Assembly (NCBI RefSeq): GCF_900104335.1
Contig: NZ_FMXT01000001.1
Coordinates: 682,001-746,000, forward strand
Length of the DNA: 64,000 nt
Source of the DNA: Pseudobutyrivibrio sp. YE44
GTDB taxonomy: Bacteria; Bacillota; Clostridia; Lachnospirales; Lachnospiraceae
Direction: 5' to 3'
Of the stretch, positions 26,791 to 34,921 are shown one piece after another; within the stretch, counting starts at the first letter, position 1, and every line of letters starts with the position of its first letter. The notes under the pieces were generated by a model. It had not been told where the DNA came from and ran no database searches. It saw only the letters and a program-made list of their open reading frames with translations. A program made the position numbers and the translations under genes.

Positions 26791-29703
26791 CTAGGCTTTA
26801 TAATTCTTGCTTTCCTGTGGTCCTAAATATGACTCTCTAATGGTCACATTTGGATTCCATAAAACAATTTTTTCTAATACCACCGCAGGGTCAATTGCAG
26901 ATATTTTTACTTGGTTAAAGCCTTGCTTAAGAGCAAGCTTACACTCACCTATATGGATGTTATCAAGCACACCCTTTTTCCAGCTATCTGACTTCCATGG
27001 ATCAAAGCCTTTATCTGGTATTGTATTTACGATATTGCGTTTTCCATCGTTTGCGGTAACGCCAACTGAAAGCTTTCCGTGATAAACTACAGGGTTTGCT
27101 GCACTAGCATAAAGCTGGCAGGTGTATTCTCCCTCTGTAGCAGCAAACAGGTTGTAGGTAAGGCTTGGAGCTGACGCTTCATCATCGAAACGCTCTGTAG
27201 TTGGGAACACCTTCATACCGCTTAAGGTTTTACCAAAGTCTTGGATTTCTTTATATTGACACTGTCCAGCGTCAGATTTAGCAGCAAAATGCGCAGCCTC
27301 AATAGATATTGCACCATTTTCCTCAAGGAAGCATGCTTCCTTTACAGTTTCCAAATCATAAGTGTTTGCTTCTACCTGGATTTCAACCATAGGAATGCTT
27401 CCACCATTTTCTGATTCGTCAGCTACAACCTCACCGTTATCTACGTAAATACGAAGCATTGTAGAATCAGAACCATCCCATTTTTTCTTTAGAAGCTTCA
27501 CCTTATAGCTTTGAGCCACCTCTGTAGCAGCTGCTTCATTCTTTGGAATCACTTTTCCAGTGGTAACATCAACAAGCTCAAGCCAATCAGCATCCCAGTC
27601 AATGTGGTATTCAAGGGTAGCCTCTCCGCCGTTTGCCACCTCAAATTCTCCTATATCATTTGACTCAAAGCATAGTGGCATATGAAGCACATGGCGAGTC
27701 CAGCGATGAGCACCAGTAACATCTTCCTGGTTTGAAATGCTAACTAACAGTCGGCTATCCTTTACAGGATTAACAAAGTAGCTAATAGGAAGCTGACACT
27801 GCTCGTCGTTCCAATTTGTAAATCCAATATGATATACAGACTGCATATGATTCCACTTACCATTGTTTCTAGTATGGAATTCCTCGGTAATGCTTCTTTC
27901 CCTTTCGATGCATTCCTGAATCAGCTTAGCATAATCGTTAGCCTTCTTCTTGCGTTGTTTAGCATAGTGAGCATTTAATCCACCAAAGATTTGCATCTTA
28001 TTGATTTCAGCCACTGACATAACAGGATAATACACCTCTTCAAAGAAGCATTCCTCAAGGTCTGTGCCCTTCAATGACAGATAAAGCTCTTCTGCCTTAT
28101 CTGTGGTTTCGAATATACGATTTAACACTCTATTAGCCTCATTCTCATTGCATGGGCTGTAGTGATTGTGATGAAGAGCCTCTGGACGTCTTCTTCCATT
28201 CCACTTTGTATATTCTGTAGCAAGGTCAGCGCAGGTCTTAGCTACCTCTGCATCAAATCCAAGCTTTTTGAAGAATTCCACAGTATATTCTTCAGTTTTA
28301 TTTATGGCACCTGTGCCCCACTTGTCAAAGTCATAGGCCAAATCTAAGAAGTAGCTAAGTGGAAGCTCCTGATTTTTAATATCACCAACATTTACAATCC
28401 AAGCTGAGCGAATTCCGTAATCATAGGCCATAGACATCTGTTCCCAAACCTTAGTAAGAGGTGAAGAATTAATCCAAAGATAAGAAACTGGCTCACCAAA
28501 GTAGTCGAAATGATAGTACATTCCAAAGCCACCCTTTTTCTTACGAAGTTCATCATCAGGAAGAGTTCTCACATTGGCAAAGTTGTCATCACAAAGCATC
28601 ATGATATCATTGTCGAGAACGTCCCAATCCTTAAGCCCTTTTGTCTTTTCGTCGCCGAAATAATAGTCCTCCACCTCTTTATAAACAGCCAAAAGCTGTG
28701 GATGCTCAGACGGTGCATATTTTAAGATAAGCTCCTTTTGCACCTTAATAGCTGATTTTAAAACATTTATATTGTCTTCAAGGGTTGCATCCTCTGGCAT
28801 AAGATATGAATCATTCTCGCCGCGCATACCTATGGTAATAAGATTCTCAAAATTCTTATTTCTGATAAGACCATCCTTCCAAAACTCTGTAATACCATCA
28901 GGATTTGAAAGGAAGCTCCAATCTTTGCCGTACTGAGGATTGTCATGTCTGAGAGTCTGGAACTCCTGTCCAGATCGACAACATGGCTCATGATGAGAGG
29001 CCCCCATAATTACACCCATCTCATCAGCAAGCTGCGCATTTTCAATGTGATCTAAAGTGAAATCTGAACGCCACATTGCTGGCCAAAGATAATTGCCCTT
29101 TAATCTAAGCAAAAGCTCAAAAATCTTTTCATAAAGCTCTGGACATGGACGGATGCTTCCAAACTTCTCTCTTGCCCAGTTACCAAAACAAGGCTGTTCA
29201 TCATTGATGAAGAAGCCTCTGTAGTTAACTGATGGCTCCTTTGAAAGCTTTACAATATCTTCACCTAAGATGACCTGACTCTGTCTTTTAACAGTAGCAT
29301 CTGCCCAGTAATATAAAGGCGAAACACCTATAGTTTCTGAAATGTTAAACATTCCATAGATAGCTCCGCGCTTATCACTACCTACGATAGCAAGAACTGT
29401 TTGATTAGCATTTTCTGGATTTTTGAAAAGTGAGATTCCATAAACCTCTCGCTTCCCCTTTATTTCTGTCACCTTTACATTGTCCTTGAACGCGCCACTT
29501 ACTGTTGCGCTTTCTGCCAAGCCAACGTATATAATAAATTCCTTATCAGCTGGAATTTCACTTAGGATTTCAGGCTTTGTTCCTGTCACCCTTTCAATAT
29601 CCTCCGCAAAAATCCCAGTCATTTTCTTCATACCATGAACTCCATTGTCCTCCAAGACAATCGAAGCCACCTTACCCGCTTTGAATAATTCAAAATCTAA
29701 CAT
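26791..29703 (-). CDS. GH115 xylan alpha-1,2-glucuronidase, cytoplasmic
   Basis: A 970-residue protein whose central part matches glycoside hydrolase family 115: SVNYRGFFINDEQPCFGNWA, then LLRLKGNYLWPAMWRSDF, MGVIMGASHHEPCCRSG and YLWINSSPLTKVWEQM. GH115 enzymes remove (4-O-methyl-)glucuronic acid from internal and terminal xylan residues. There is no signal peptide, so it should act on imported aldouronic oligosaccharides, complementing the secreted GH10 enzyme at 23211. A C-terminal beta domain (about 800-970) resembles those of known GH115 proteins. The start has a purine-rich GGGAAAGGGAAG site; a hairpin lies 20 bases further upstream. Confidence 0.93.
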   Translation of the reverse strand: MLDFELFKAGKVASIVLEDNGVHGMKKMTGIFAEDIERVTGTKPEILSEIPADKEFIIYVGLAESATVSGAFKDNVKVTEIKGKREVYGISLFKNPENANQTVLAIVGSDKRGAIYGMFNISETIGVSPLYYWADATVKRQSQVILGEDIVKLSKEPSVNYRGFFINDEQPCFGNWAREKFGSIRPCPELYEKIFELLLRLKGNYLWPAMWRSDFTLDHIENAQLADEMGVIMGASHHEPCCRSGQEFQTLRHDNPQYGKDWSFLSNPDGITEFWKDGLIRNKNFENLITIGMRGENDSYLMPEDATLEDNINVLKSAIKVQKELILKYAPSEHPQLLAVYKEVEDYYFGDEKTKGLKDWDVLDNDIMMLCDDNFANVRTLPDDELRKKKGGFGMYYHFDYFGEPVSYLWINSSPLTKVWEQMSMAYDYGIRSAWIVNVGDIKNQELPLSYFLDLAYDFDKWGTGAINKTEEYTVEFFKKLGFDAEVAKTCADLATEYTKWNGRRRPEALHHNHYSPCNENEANRVLNRIFETTDKAEELYLSLKGTDLEECFFEEVYYPVMSVAEINKMQIFGGLNAHYAKQRKKKANDYAKLIQECIERERSITEEFHTRNNGKWNHMQSVYHIGFTNWNDEQCQLPISYFVNPVKDSRLLVSISNQEDVTGAHRWTRHVLHMPLCFESNDIGEFEVANGGEATLEYHIDWDADWLELVDVTTGKVIPKNEAAATEVAQSYKVKLLKKKWDGSDSTMLRIYVDNGEVVADESENGGSIPMVEIQVEANTYDLETVKEACFLEENGAISIEAAHFAAKSDAGQCQYKEIQDFGKTLSGMKVFPTTERFDDEASAPSLTYNLFAATEGEYTCQLYASAANPVVYHGKLSVGVTANDGKRNIVNTIPDKGFDPWKSDSWKKGVLDNIHIGECKLALKQGFNQVKISAIDPAVVLEKIVLWNPNVTIRESYLGPQESKNYKA

Positions 29704-29719
29704 TATCTTCCCTTTCCCA

Positions 29720-29762
29720 AATAAAAAATCTTGGTTGTATTACTATCTAACCAAGATTTTAC
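29720..29762 (-). terminator. Terminator-like hairpin between tetR and the GH115 gene
   Basis: Stem aaaatcttggtt with aaccaagatttt (10-12 pairs, 29727-29761) followed on the - strand by TTTTTTATTTGGG. It ends the flavoprotein-tetR transcript. It also lies only about 17 bases before the GH115 ribosome site, and a TATACT (29771-29776) just upstream could serve GH115, in which case the hairpin would be in the GH115 leader. Confidence 0.7.
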
Positions 29763-29853
29763 CAATTAGTATACTAGTGTGGAAGTTCTTTTCTTGACCT
29801 TTTAAAAGCAAATTATTGTATTGGATTTGAATAGACTCCCCTAAGCTTAATAC

Positions 29854-30477
29854 CTATAAAAGCAAGGTTTCATAAATCTTCACATAACCCTCTTCTAAAA
29901 ACTTTTCCCTGTCAAAGCTAGTCTCACTCTTAAGATAATTTTCTTTGCTACCAGAGATCATTATTAGTCCTGAGACCATACCCCATATTCTAAAGATTCC
30001 CTCATAGTAGTTGTCTATTTTTGAGAAGACTCTGCTAGAAACACCATCTTCCAGATACTGGATTATTATCTTATTAATCTCCTCACCAACCTCATAGGTG
30101 AACTTAGCCCACTTACTTTCTGGCTCAATGCTTTCTGTGACATTCCCAAGACTCATTCTGAAAAAATCAGGATAATCCTTCTCGAAACTTTCTATGGATT
30201 TGCATACACCCAAGAAGATTTCTTTTCTTTCATTTCCAACTTCAACTGCTTGAACTATAGCGTCCTTCAACTTGGAGAAACTGTAATAAGCTAAGAAACT
30301 GATAATCTCTTGCTTATTTTTAAAGTATACATAAAGAGTTGCTTTACCATAACCTGCAGCTGCTGCTATTTCATCCATTTTGGTGTTGCTAATCCCTTTT
30401 GTTTTAAACAGCTCCATGGCAGCTTCAGCAATGCGCTCCTGATGCACTATAGCCTCTTCTTTTTTTCTTCTTGCCAT
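29854..30477 (-). CDS. TetR family transcriptional regulator
   Basis: A 207-residue regulator. The N-terminal helix-turn-helix (about 28-50) reads KMDEIAAAAGYGKATLYVYFKNK, the standard TetR recognition region. The C-terminal domain is the ligand-binding part and is not specific. It follows the flavoprotein gene by ten bases, and an inverted repeat overlaps their shared promoter, so autoregulation is likely. The inducer is unknown; redox or electrophile stress would fit the partner gene. Confidence 0.88.
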   Translation of the reverse strand: MARRKKEEAIVHQERIAEAAMELFKTKGISNTKMDEIAAAAGYGKATLYVYFKNKQEIISFLAYYSFSKLKDAIVQAVEVGNERKEIFLGVCKSIESFEKDYPDFFRMSLGNVTESIEPESKWAKFTYEVGEEINKIIIQYLEDGVSSRVFSKIDNYYEGIFRIWGMVSGLIMISGSKENYLKSETSFDREKFLEEGYVKIYETLLL

Positions 30478-30487
30478 AACAATTCCC

Positions 30488-31057
30488 CTATATCTTTTCT
30501 ACCAACTTGTTTACCTTCAAAAGAACTTTTTCAGGAACCTCTTTTATATTATTTGTATTATCGCACACCGCCATACCTATTTTCTTCACCCCAGCAGTTT
30601 TGAAATACTCTTTTACATTTCTATCTATACCAGAAGACTGGCCAAATATTCTATCAAAAGGCGCTGGCGTATGGCAAGCTGTAAGAAGAATATACCTTTT
30701 CCCTGCAAGTCTTGGCTTAGGAAATGTCTTGGTATGCTTCATGGATGCACCAACCATTCTATCAAATAAATTCTTAACGATAGCGGGAACATTCCCCCAA
30801 TAAACAGGCGCAGCAAGAATAATCACATCTGCCTCTTTAATCATCTGTGTCACTTCTTGAATGTCATCATTCGTAAATACGCAATGCCCAACTTCATCAC
30901 ATTTTCCACAGCTTCTACAATAATCCAACTTCTTCTCAAACAGATTTATCGTATTTACGTTATGACCAAGCTCCCCTGCACGCTTAACTGCATGTTTAAG
31001 CATTGTTGTAGTTTTCCCATTGTCTCTGTAGCTTCCCTGTATTGCAAGTATATTCAT
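30488..31057 (-). CDS. Iron-sulfur flavoprotein-like NAD(P)H-dependent FMN reductase
   Basis: Flavodoxin-fold protein of 189 residues when started at the ATG at 31057, which has a GGGGG ribosome site; longer starts run into the operator. The FMN phosphate loop GSYRDNGKTTTML (about 7-19) and the second loop APVYWGNVPAIVKNLFDR are present. Between them is C-R-S-C-G-K-C-D, the compact cysteine motif of archaeal/clostridial iron-sulfur flavoproteins. Likely an electron-transfer or quinone/nitro reductase. First gene of a two-gene operon with tetR. Confidence 0.85.
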   Translation of the reverse strand: MNILAIQGSYRDNGKTTTMLKHAVKRAGELGHNVNTINLFEKKLDYCRSCGKCDEVGHCVFTNDDIQEVTQMIKEADVIILAAPVYWGNVPAIVKNLFDRMVGASMKHTKTFPKPRLAGKRYILLTACHTPAPFDRIFGQSSGIDRNVKEYFKTAGVKKIGMAVCDNTNNIKEVPEKVLLKVNKLVEKI

Positions 31058-31076
31058 ATTAGCCCCCTTTTGTATT

Positions 31077-31124
31077 AATTGAACTGATTGGTTCAATTAA
31101 AACACTTATGCAAGGTGGTGTCAA
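31077..31124 (-). promoter_or_regulatory. Promoter with palindromic operator of the flavoprotein-tetR operon
   Basis: TTGACA (31124-31119), 17-base spacer and TTTAAT (31101-31096). The inverted repeat aattgaac (31077-31084), six bases, gttcaatt (31091-31098) covers the -10 edge and the start site. Size and place fit a TetR operator. Confidence 0.75.
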
Positions 31125-31168
31125 TAAAAAAATAGAGCCAGAATATTAACAAGCTTTTCTGACTCTAT
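31125..31168 (-). terminator. Terminator after the methyltransferase/small membrane protein pair
   Basis: Stem atagagccag (31132-31141) with ctgactctat (31159-31168), one wobble, followed on the - strand by seven T. The next base begins the -35 box of the flavoprotein promoter. Confidence 0.82.
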
Positions 31169-31177
31169 ATCACATAT

Positions 31178-31402
31178 TTATAGTTTTATCCTACTTGCTT
31201 TCCATGCGCAAAAACATAATCCTAATGCCACAAGAAATGATATTGGTAACTCCTCAAATGAGAATACACCGTTCTTTATATAATTCATAACAAACGGAAT
31301 TAAACAACCAACAATAATGACAAAAAAACCGTGTTTGCACAGAAACTGCCAAAAAGTAAGCTCATCATCCTTCTTATTATCTATATTGTTGTTTTCCTTC
31401 AT
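31178..31402 (-). CDS. Small membrane protein, unknown function
   Basis: 74 residues from the ATG at 31402, which has GGGAG six bases upstream; it starts right after the methyltransferase stop. A charged Asn/Lys/Asp N-terminus (about 20 residues) is followed by two hydrophobic segments (HGFFVIIVGCLIPFVMNYI and ISFLVALGLCFCAWKA). No family recognised. It is cotranscribed with the methyltransferase. Confidence 0.6.
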   Translation of the reverse strand: MKENNNIDNKKDDELTFWQFLCKHGFFVIIVGCLIPFVMNYIKNGVFSFEELPISFLVALGLCFCAWKASRIKL

Positions 31403-31404
31403 GC

Positions 31405-32022
31405 CTATCTCCCAATCTTTATTATTCCTGAGCAATATGACTTCTGCTGAAATTCTAGCTGTGGAAATGACTGACTCAATTCCTCTACTACAAAGTAGAT
31501 TTCATCTTCATCCCAGGCATCTCCAGCTTCATTCTTACATTTCTCCAGCTCAAGTCTTGTATTAAAAGTCACATCACCAATAAGAAGTTTTCCACCTTCC
31601 TTTAACTGAGCTAACAAACCTGTGAAAAATGATATCTTCTGCTCATCTGTCAGATGATGTAAGGAATAGGTTCCAATAATATAATCAAACTTGTGAGCCA
31701 ACAATTCAGGTACCAATCCCTTTGAAAAATCTCCCTGGAATAAATTTGCATTTGGCATCTTCTCCTTCGCAAGTTCAATCATCCTTTGAGAGAAGTCTTG
31801 GCCATACACCTCACATCCATTCTCATACAGCCTAGTTGTGAGTGTGCCAGTACCAAAACCAATATCTAATACCTTGGCATTTTCCTTACTCATAACTTCT
31901 TTAAAAATGCCACCTAATACTTCCTTATAACCAGCAAATGGATAACTATCTGCCTCCTCTGAAATTCCAACCGCAGCATCATAACCATCTGCCCATAAAT
32001 CAAATCCCTTGTTGTCTAACAT
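31405..32022 (-). CDS. Class I SAM-dependent methyltransferase
   Basis: 205 residues with the Rossmann motif I VLDIGFGTGTLTTRLY (about 46-61) followed by the acidic motif EVYGQDFS and DYIIGTYSLHHL, the pattern of ubiE/type-11 small-molecule methyltransferases. Relatives include YrrT-like enzymes. The substrate cannot be told. It lies back to back with the lipoprotein gene at 32179 and leads the small membrane protein gene. Confidence 0.82.
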   Translation of the reverse strand: MLDNKGFDLWADGYDAAVGISEEADSYPFAGYKEVLGGIFKEVMSKENAKVLDIGFGTGTLTTRLYENGCEVYGQDFSQRMIELAKEKMPNANLFQGDFSKGLVPELLAHKFDYIIGTYSLHHLTDEQKISFFTGLLAQLKEGGKLLIGDVTFNTRLELEKCKNEAGDAWDEDEIYFVVEELSQSFPQLEFQQKSYCSGIIKIGR

Positions 32023-32178
32023 TATGTCTCTCCTTATACGCTAGTTAATAATACATATTTCTATTATAAAGGTTTTATATTATTAAAAAAGCCTAATACA
32101 GTATTTCTCATTATTATATTTTTGTGTATAATATTACAAACGAGCATATAGACTCAAGATACAAAGGAGTATTCTGTA

Positions 32179-32652
32179 ATGAAAAGATTTTGCTTACTGA
32201 AGCTATTTTTGATATCCACTCTTTTAGTTGCATGTAGTCGTAATCCAATGGCTGCAATCTATGATAACGATTCTAAAATTGCCAGCCAAGGAAATAGTTA
32301 CAACTATTATCAAACAGTTGACCAAAACATAAATGATTCAGATTTCACAGCCTCTGTGCATGGCATGGATGGCATGGATACAGTCTGGACTTATAATGCT
32401 GATACTGATTCAGATGCCCAAATCACTTATGACATTAGTCTTAAATCAGGAAATGTAAAATTGGTTTTAATCTCACCAGATGATACTCTTGAAACAATTT
32501 TCGAAATTACTAATAAAGAAAACATAAATGGCGCAAAAACATTAAGTCTTCCAAAAGGTAAAAATAGTATTAAGCTTGTTTCCAAAGATAAGGCAGAATT
32601 TGACATATCATTCTGTATAGATAAGGGAGACTATGAGAAACTTAGCTTTTAA
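32179..32652 (+). CDS. Small lipoprotein, unknown function
   Basis: 157 residues with a lipoprotein signal peptide (lipobox LVAC, Cys19). The mature part is acidic and beta-rich (YDISLKSGNVKLVLISPDD, then LPKGKNSIKLVSKDKAEF), like a small single beta-domain surface lipoprotein. The ribosome site is AAAGGAG, and TATAAT at 32131-32136 may be its -10. No family recognised. It is a single gene, divergent from the methyltransferase. Confidence 0.7.
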   Translation: MKRFCLLKLFLISTLLVACSRNPMAAIYDNDSKIASQGNSYNYYQTVDQNINDSDFTASVHGMDGMDTVWTYNADTDSDAQITYDISLKSGNVKLVLISPDDTLETIFEITNKENINGAKTLSLPKGKNSIKLVSKDKAEFDISFCIDKGDYEKLSF

Positions 32653-32694
32653 ATAAAAAAGAGGGTAAGTGGCTTCTGTAAGCCTCTTACCCTC
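32650..32694. terminator. Bidirectional terminator between the lipoprotein and XRE genes
   Basis: Stem gagggtaag (32661-32669) with cttaccctc (32686-32694). On the - strand TTTTTTATTT follows (end of the XRE gene); on the + strand the tail is weaker (atgttattt). Confidence 0.8.
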
Positions 32695-32701
32695 ATGTTA
32701 T

Positions 32702-32893
32702 TTACTCCCAGAACAACTCATCCAAAGTCTTATCCAAGACCTTGCAAATTGCTATACAAAGCTTGATTGTAGGATTGTAATCTCCTTTTTCGATGGCACT
32801 TATAGTCTGCCTGGAAACATCACATCTTTTAGCCAGCTCTTCCTGAGATAAATCTTTTGCTGCACGGGCTGCCTTAAGCTTTAGATTCTTCAC
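32702..32893 (-). CDS. Small XRE (Cro/CI) family regulator, GTG start
   Basis: 63 residues, almost entirely one helix-turn-helix domain: LSQEELAKRCDVSRQTISAIEKGDYNP (recognition helix RQTISAIE). The start is GTG at 32893 with AGGAGG upstream inside the end of the membrane protein gene. Such YozG/Xre-like proteins are regularly paired with small integral membrane proteins in Firmicutes. The long inverted repeat at the operon promoter could be its site. Confidence 0.88.
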   Translation of the reverse strand: MKNLKLKAARAAKDLSQEELAKRCDVSRQTISAIEKGDYNPTIKLCIAICKVLDKTLDELFWE

Positions 32894-32895
32894 TT

Positions 32896-33429
32896 CTAAT
32901 CCTCCTGTGCTCTGTTAACAAATAATCTTGCAAAATAGGTTATAGACATTGTTCCAAATATAATACCAACAAACAGCTGTGTAAATGGTGAACTATACTG
33001 GATTACACCGTTAACAAAAATCTCTTTTGCTTTCATATCGCCAAATCCAAATGCAAATATTCCAAGATTTAATAATGCTATGAAAGCAAATAATATAAAG
33101 GATGTTGTGGCCTTCTGATTAACGTTGAAATAGCTGTATGCCTCTTTCCAAATGCTATAAACTGTAAAAACAATTGTGCCAAGACATATGGTTATTAATG
33201 CAAGTACAGAAGCCGACAATCTATAAAGATAATCCCCCAAGATTACATCGTAGCAAAAATAAACACCCAAAAATATTGCCATAGCATTCAAACTATATTT
33301 GTTGGCTTTGCCTCTCAGCATTTCCTGTCTCTCGTCATAGTGCCCTTGGTTATACTTACCAGCAATCCACGAAAACAATCCACAAACAGGTATAAGAATC
33401 AATAACAATACAAGCTTAAAACTATTCAT
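32896..33429 (-). CDS. Membrane protein paired with XRE regulator (DUF2178/DUF3796-like)
   Basis: 177 residues from the ATG at 33429, eight bases after GGAGG. About five hydrophobic helices and an acidic/basic loop after the first (YNQGHYDERQEMLRGKANKY), the DERQ segment being typical of this kind of protein. It overlaps the regulator's ribosome site, so the two are translated together. Function unknown. Confidence 0.7.
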   Translation of the reverse strand: MNSFKLVLLLILIPVCGLFSWIAGKYNQGHYDERQEMLRGKANKYSLNAMAIFLGVYFCYDVILGDYLYRLSASVLALITICLGTIVFTVYSIWKEAYSYFNVNQKATTSFILFAFIALLNLGIFAFGFGDMKAKEIFVNGVIQYSSPFTQLFVGIIFGTMSITYFARLFVNRAQED

Positions 33430-33468
33430 ATTTCTGTCCTCCAACTAGTTATTTTTTAAGTTGAACTT

Positions 33469-33528
33469 AGTATAGCCCTATAGATGAAATTTGTCAAATA
33501 TATTTTGCAAATTTCATCTATAGGGCTA
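33469..33528 (-). promoter_or_regulatory. Promoter within a perfect 20-bp inverted repeat
   Basis: TTGACA (33497-33492), 17-base spacer, TATACT (33474-33469) on the - strand, reading into the membrane protein-XRE operon. Two perfect 20-base arms, 33473-33492 and 33509-33528, lie with one over the spacer and both boxes and the other just upstream of -35. The + strand tail after the repeat is cttttttc, so in the opposite direction it is also terminator-like. Confidence 0.75.
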
Positions 33529-33548
33529 CTTTTTTCATATCAATAGCA

Positions 33549-34274
33549 TTAGCTTTCTTTTTCTAAAATCTCCAGTACGCTTCTGGCTATACGCTCAGCA
33601 TTACTTATTATTGCTTCGATACTCTCCTTACTATCATCATCCTGATCTTTTTCTAGTAGCAAGTCAGCGTTCCCTCTTATAACTGTAAGAGGCGTTTTTA
33701 AATCATGCGCTATCTGTGCCATTTCTTGCTTTGTTTCATATTCCTTTCGCCACTTTTCTTCAGCCAATTTGTATATAAACTTCTTTAGCTTGCTTATAAG
33801 AATAACAGAAGGAATTATAATCACCAATATATATGCCAGCACTATAAAAGATAATGCCATCCATTCTCCCGGCACACCAAGACTATAATGAATATAAATA
33901 GTTGATTCACCTATTGTCTTAGCAATATATACCTCTTGACCTTCAAGATATTTTTCCTGGCCATAAGTCTTGTATGAAGTAATATACTCTTCCATTTTCT
34001 TAGGATTTATATTACTAATACTCGAACTAATTTCCTGCCCATCTGATTCCAATACATAATCAGCTTTCTTTGGAAACGAAGCCATGTTTATTTCACTGTC
34101 AGACTCTACCATATCAATCCATGCCTCAACCTGGTTTTCTGTATCATCAGCTCTTGATGGCGTCATATTATTGAAAACAATGACCGCAACTATCGTAACC
34201 GCACCTAATAAAGCTACAACTACCAACAAGTACGCTAAAACTATTCCACTTAACTTTACATTTGTCTTTTCCAT
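33549..34274 (-). CDS. Truncated sensor histidine kinase lacking the ATPase domain
   Basis: 241 residues: N-terminal helix (about 10-33), an extracellular loop of about 110 residues, second helix (about 147-170), then the phosphoacceptor region QIAHDLKTPLTVIRGNADLL with His190. Only 51 residues follow the His, enough for the dimerisation hairpin but not for the ATP-binding domain; no N, G1 or G2 box exists here or in the DNA that follows, which is a promoter region. It overlaps the response regulator gene by 19 bases. It could be a degenerate kinase, or a receiver partner that relies on another kinase's ATPase. Confidence 0.8.
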   Translation of the reverse strand: MEKTNVKLSGIVLAYLLVVVALLGAVTIVAVIVFNNMTPSRADDTENQVEAWIDMVESDSEINMASFPKKADYVLESDGQEISSSISNINPKKMEEYITSYKTYGQEKYLEGQEVYIAKTIGESTIYIHYSLGVPGEWMALSFIVLAYILVIIIPSVILISKLKKFIYKLAEEKWRKEYETKQEMAQIAHDLKTPLTVIRGNADLLLEKDQDDDSKESIEAIISNAERIARSVLEILEKES

Positions 34275-34921
34275 CTATATCCCACACCCCATACTGTTTC
34301 TACAGGTTCTATTCCGTATTTTTTTAACTTTTTTCTAAGGTTCTTTACATGTTCAACGATTGCAGATTCATCTCCATCTTTATCGTATCCATATATGATT
34401 TCATATATTTGTCCCTTAGAAAAAACCTGTCCTTTATTTTTGAACAGTAGCACTGCAATATCAAATTCACTTTTTGTTAGTCCTACTGACGTTCCCTTTA
34501 CTTCTAAGCGACATTCATTAGGGTAAATTAAAACCTGTTCATCCCTTAAAACATTGCCAATTGTCTCTCTATTATCCCTTCTAATATGAGCAGCAATTCT
34601 AGCTCTTAATTCCGCAATAGAAAAGGGTTTTCTGATGTAATCATCTGCACCAATTGAAAGTCCGTATATAACATCCTCTTCTAATGCCTTTGCGCTTAGA
34701 AATATAATGGGACAATCAACAATATCTCGTATTTTACCAAGAAGATTATATCCACTTTCTTCTGGCATCATCACATCCATAATTATCAAGTTATAAACTG
34801 ATAAATCTTTAGGTAATTCCTGTAAAGGAAATTGGACAATATCAACCTGATACTGCCCTCTTAGGGCTTTTTCTATTAGTTTTAAAATATCAAGCTCATC
34901 ATCAATAGCCAAAATTCTCAT
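34256..34921 (-). CDS. OmpR-type response regulator
   Basis: Receiver domain plus winged-helix output, 221 residues from the ATG at 34921. Acid pocket IDDELD (7-12 region), phosphoacceptor Asp in IIMDVMMPEESGY, conserved Lys in YIRKPFS, then a Trans_reg_C domain ending VETVWGVGYRWK. The start overlaps the TraX gene stop by four bases, and the kinase gene overlaps its end. Regulators of this type often control ABC exporters for peptides. Confidence 0.9.
   Translation of the reverse strand: MRILAIDDELDILKLIEKALRGQYQVDIVQFPLQELPKDLSVYNLIIMDVMMPEESGYNLLGKIRDIVDCPIIFLSAKALEEDVIYGLSIGADDYIRKPFSIAELRARIAAHIRRDNRETIGNVLRDEQVLIYPNECRLEVKGTSVGLTKSEFDIAVLLFKNKGQVFSKGQIYEIIYGYDKDGDESAIVEHVKNLRKKLKKYGIEPVETVWGVGYRWKRQM

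Noticed and set aside
33473-33528. Invertible (phase-variable) promoter.
   Set aside because: Only 16 bases lie between the arms, inversion would not move the -10 box, and no recombinase is adjacent.
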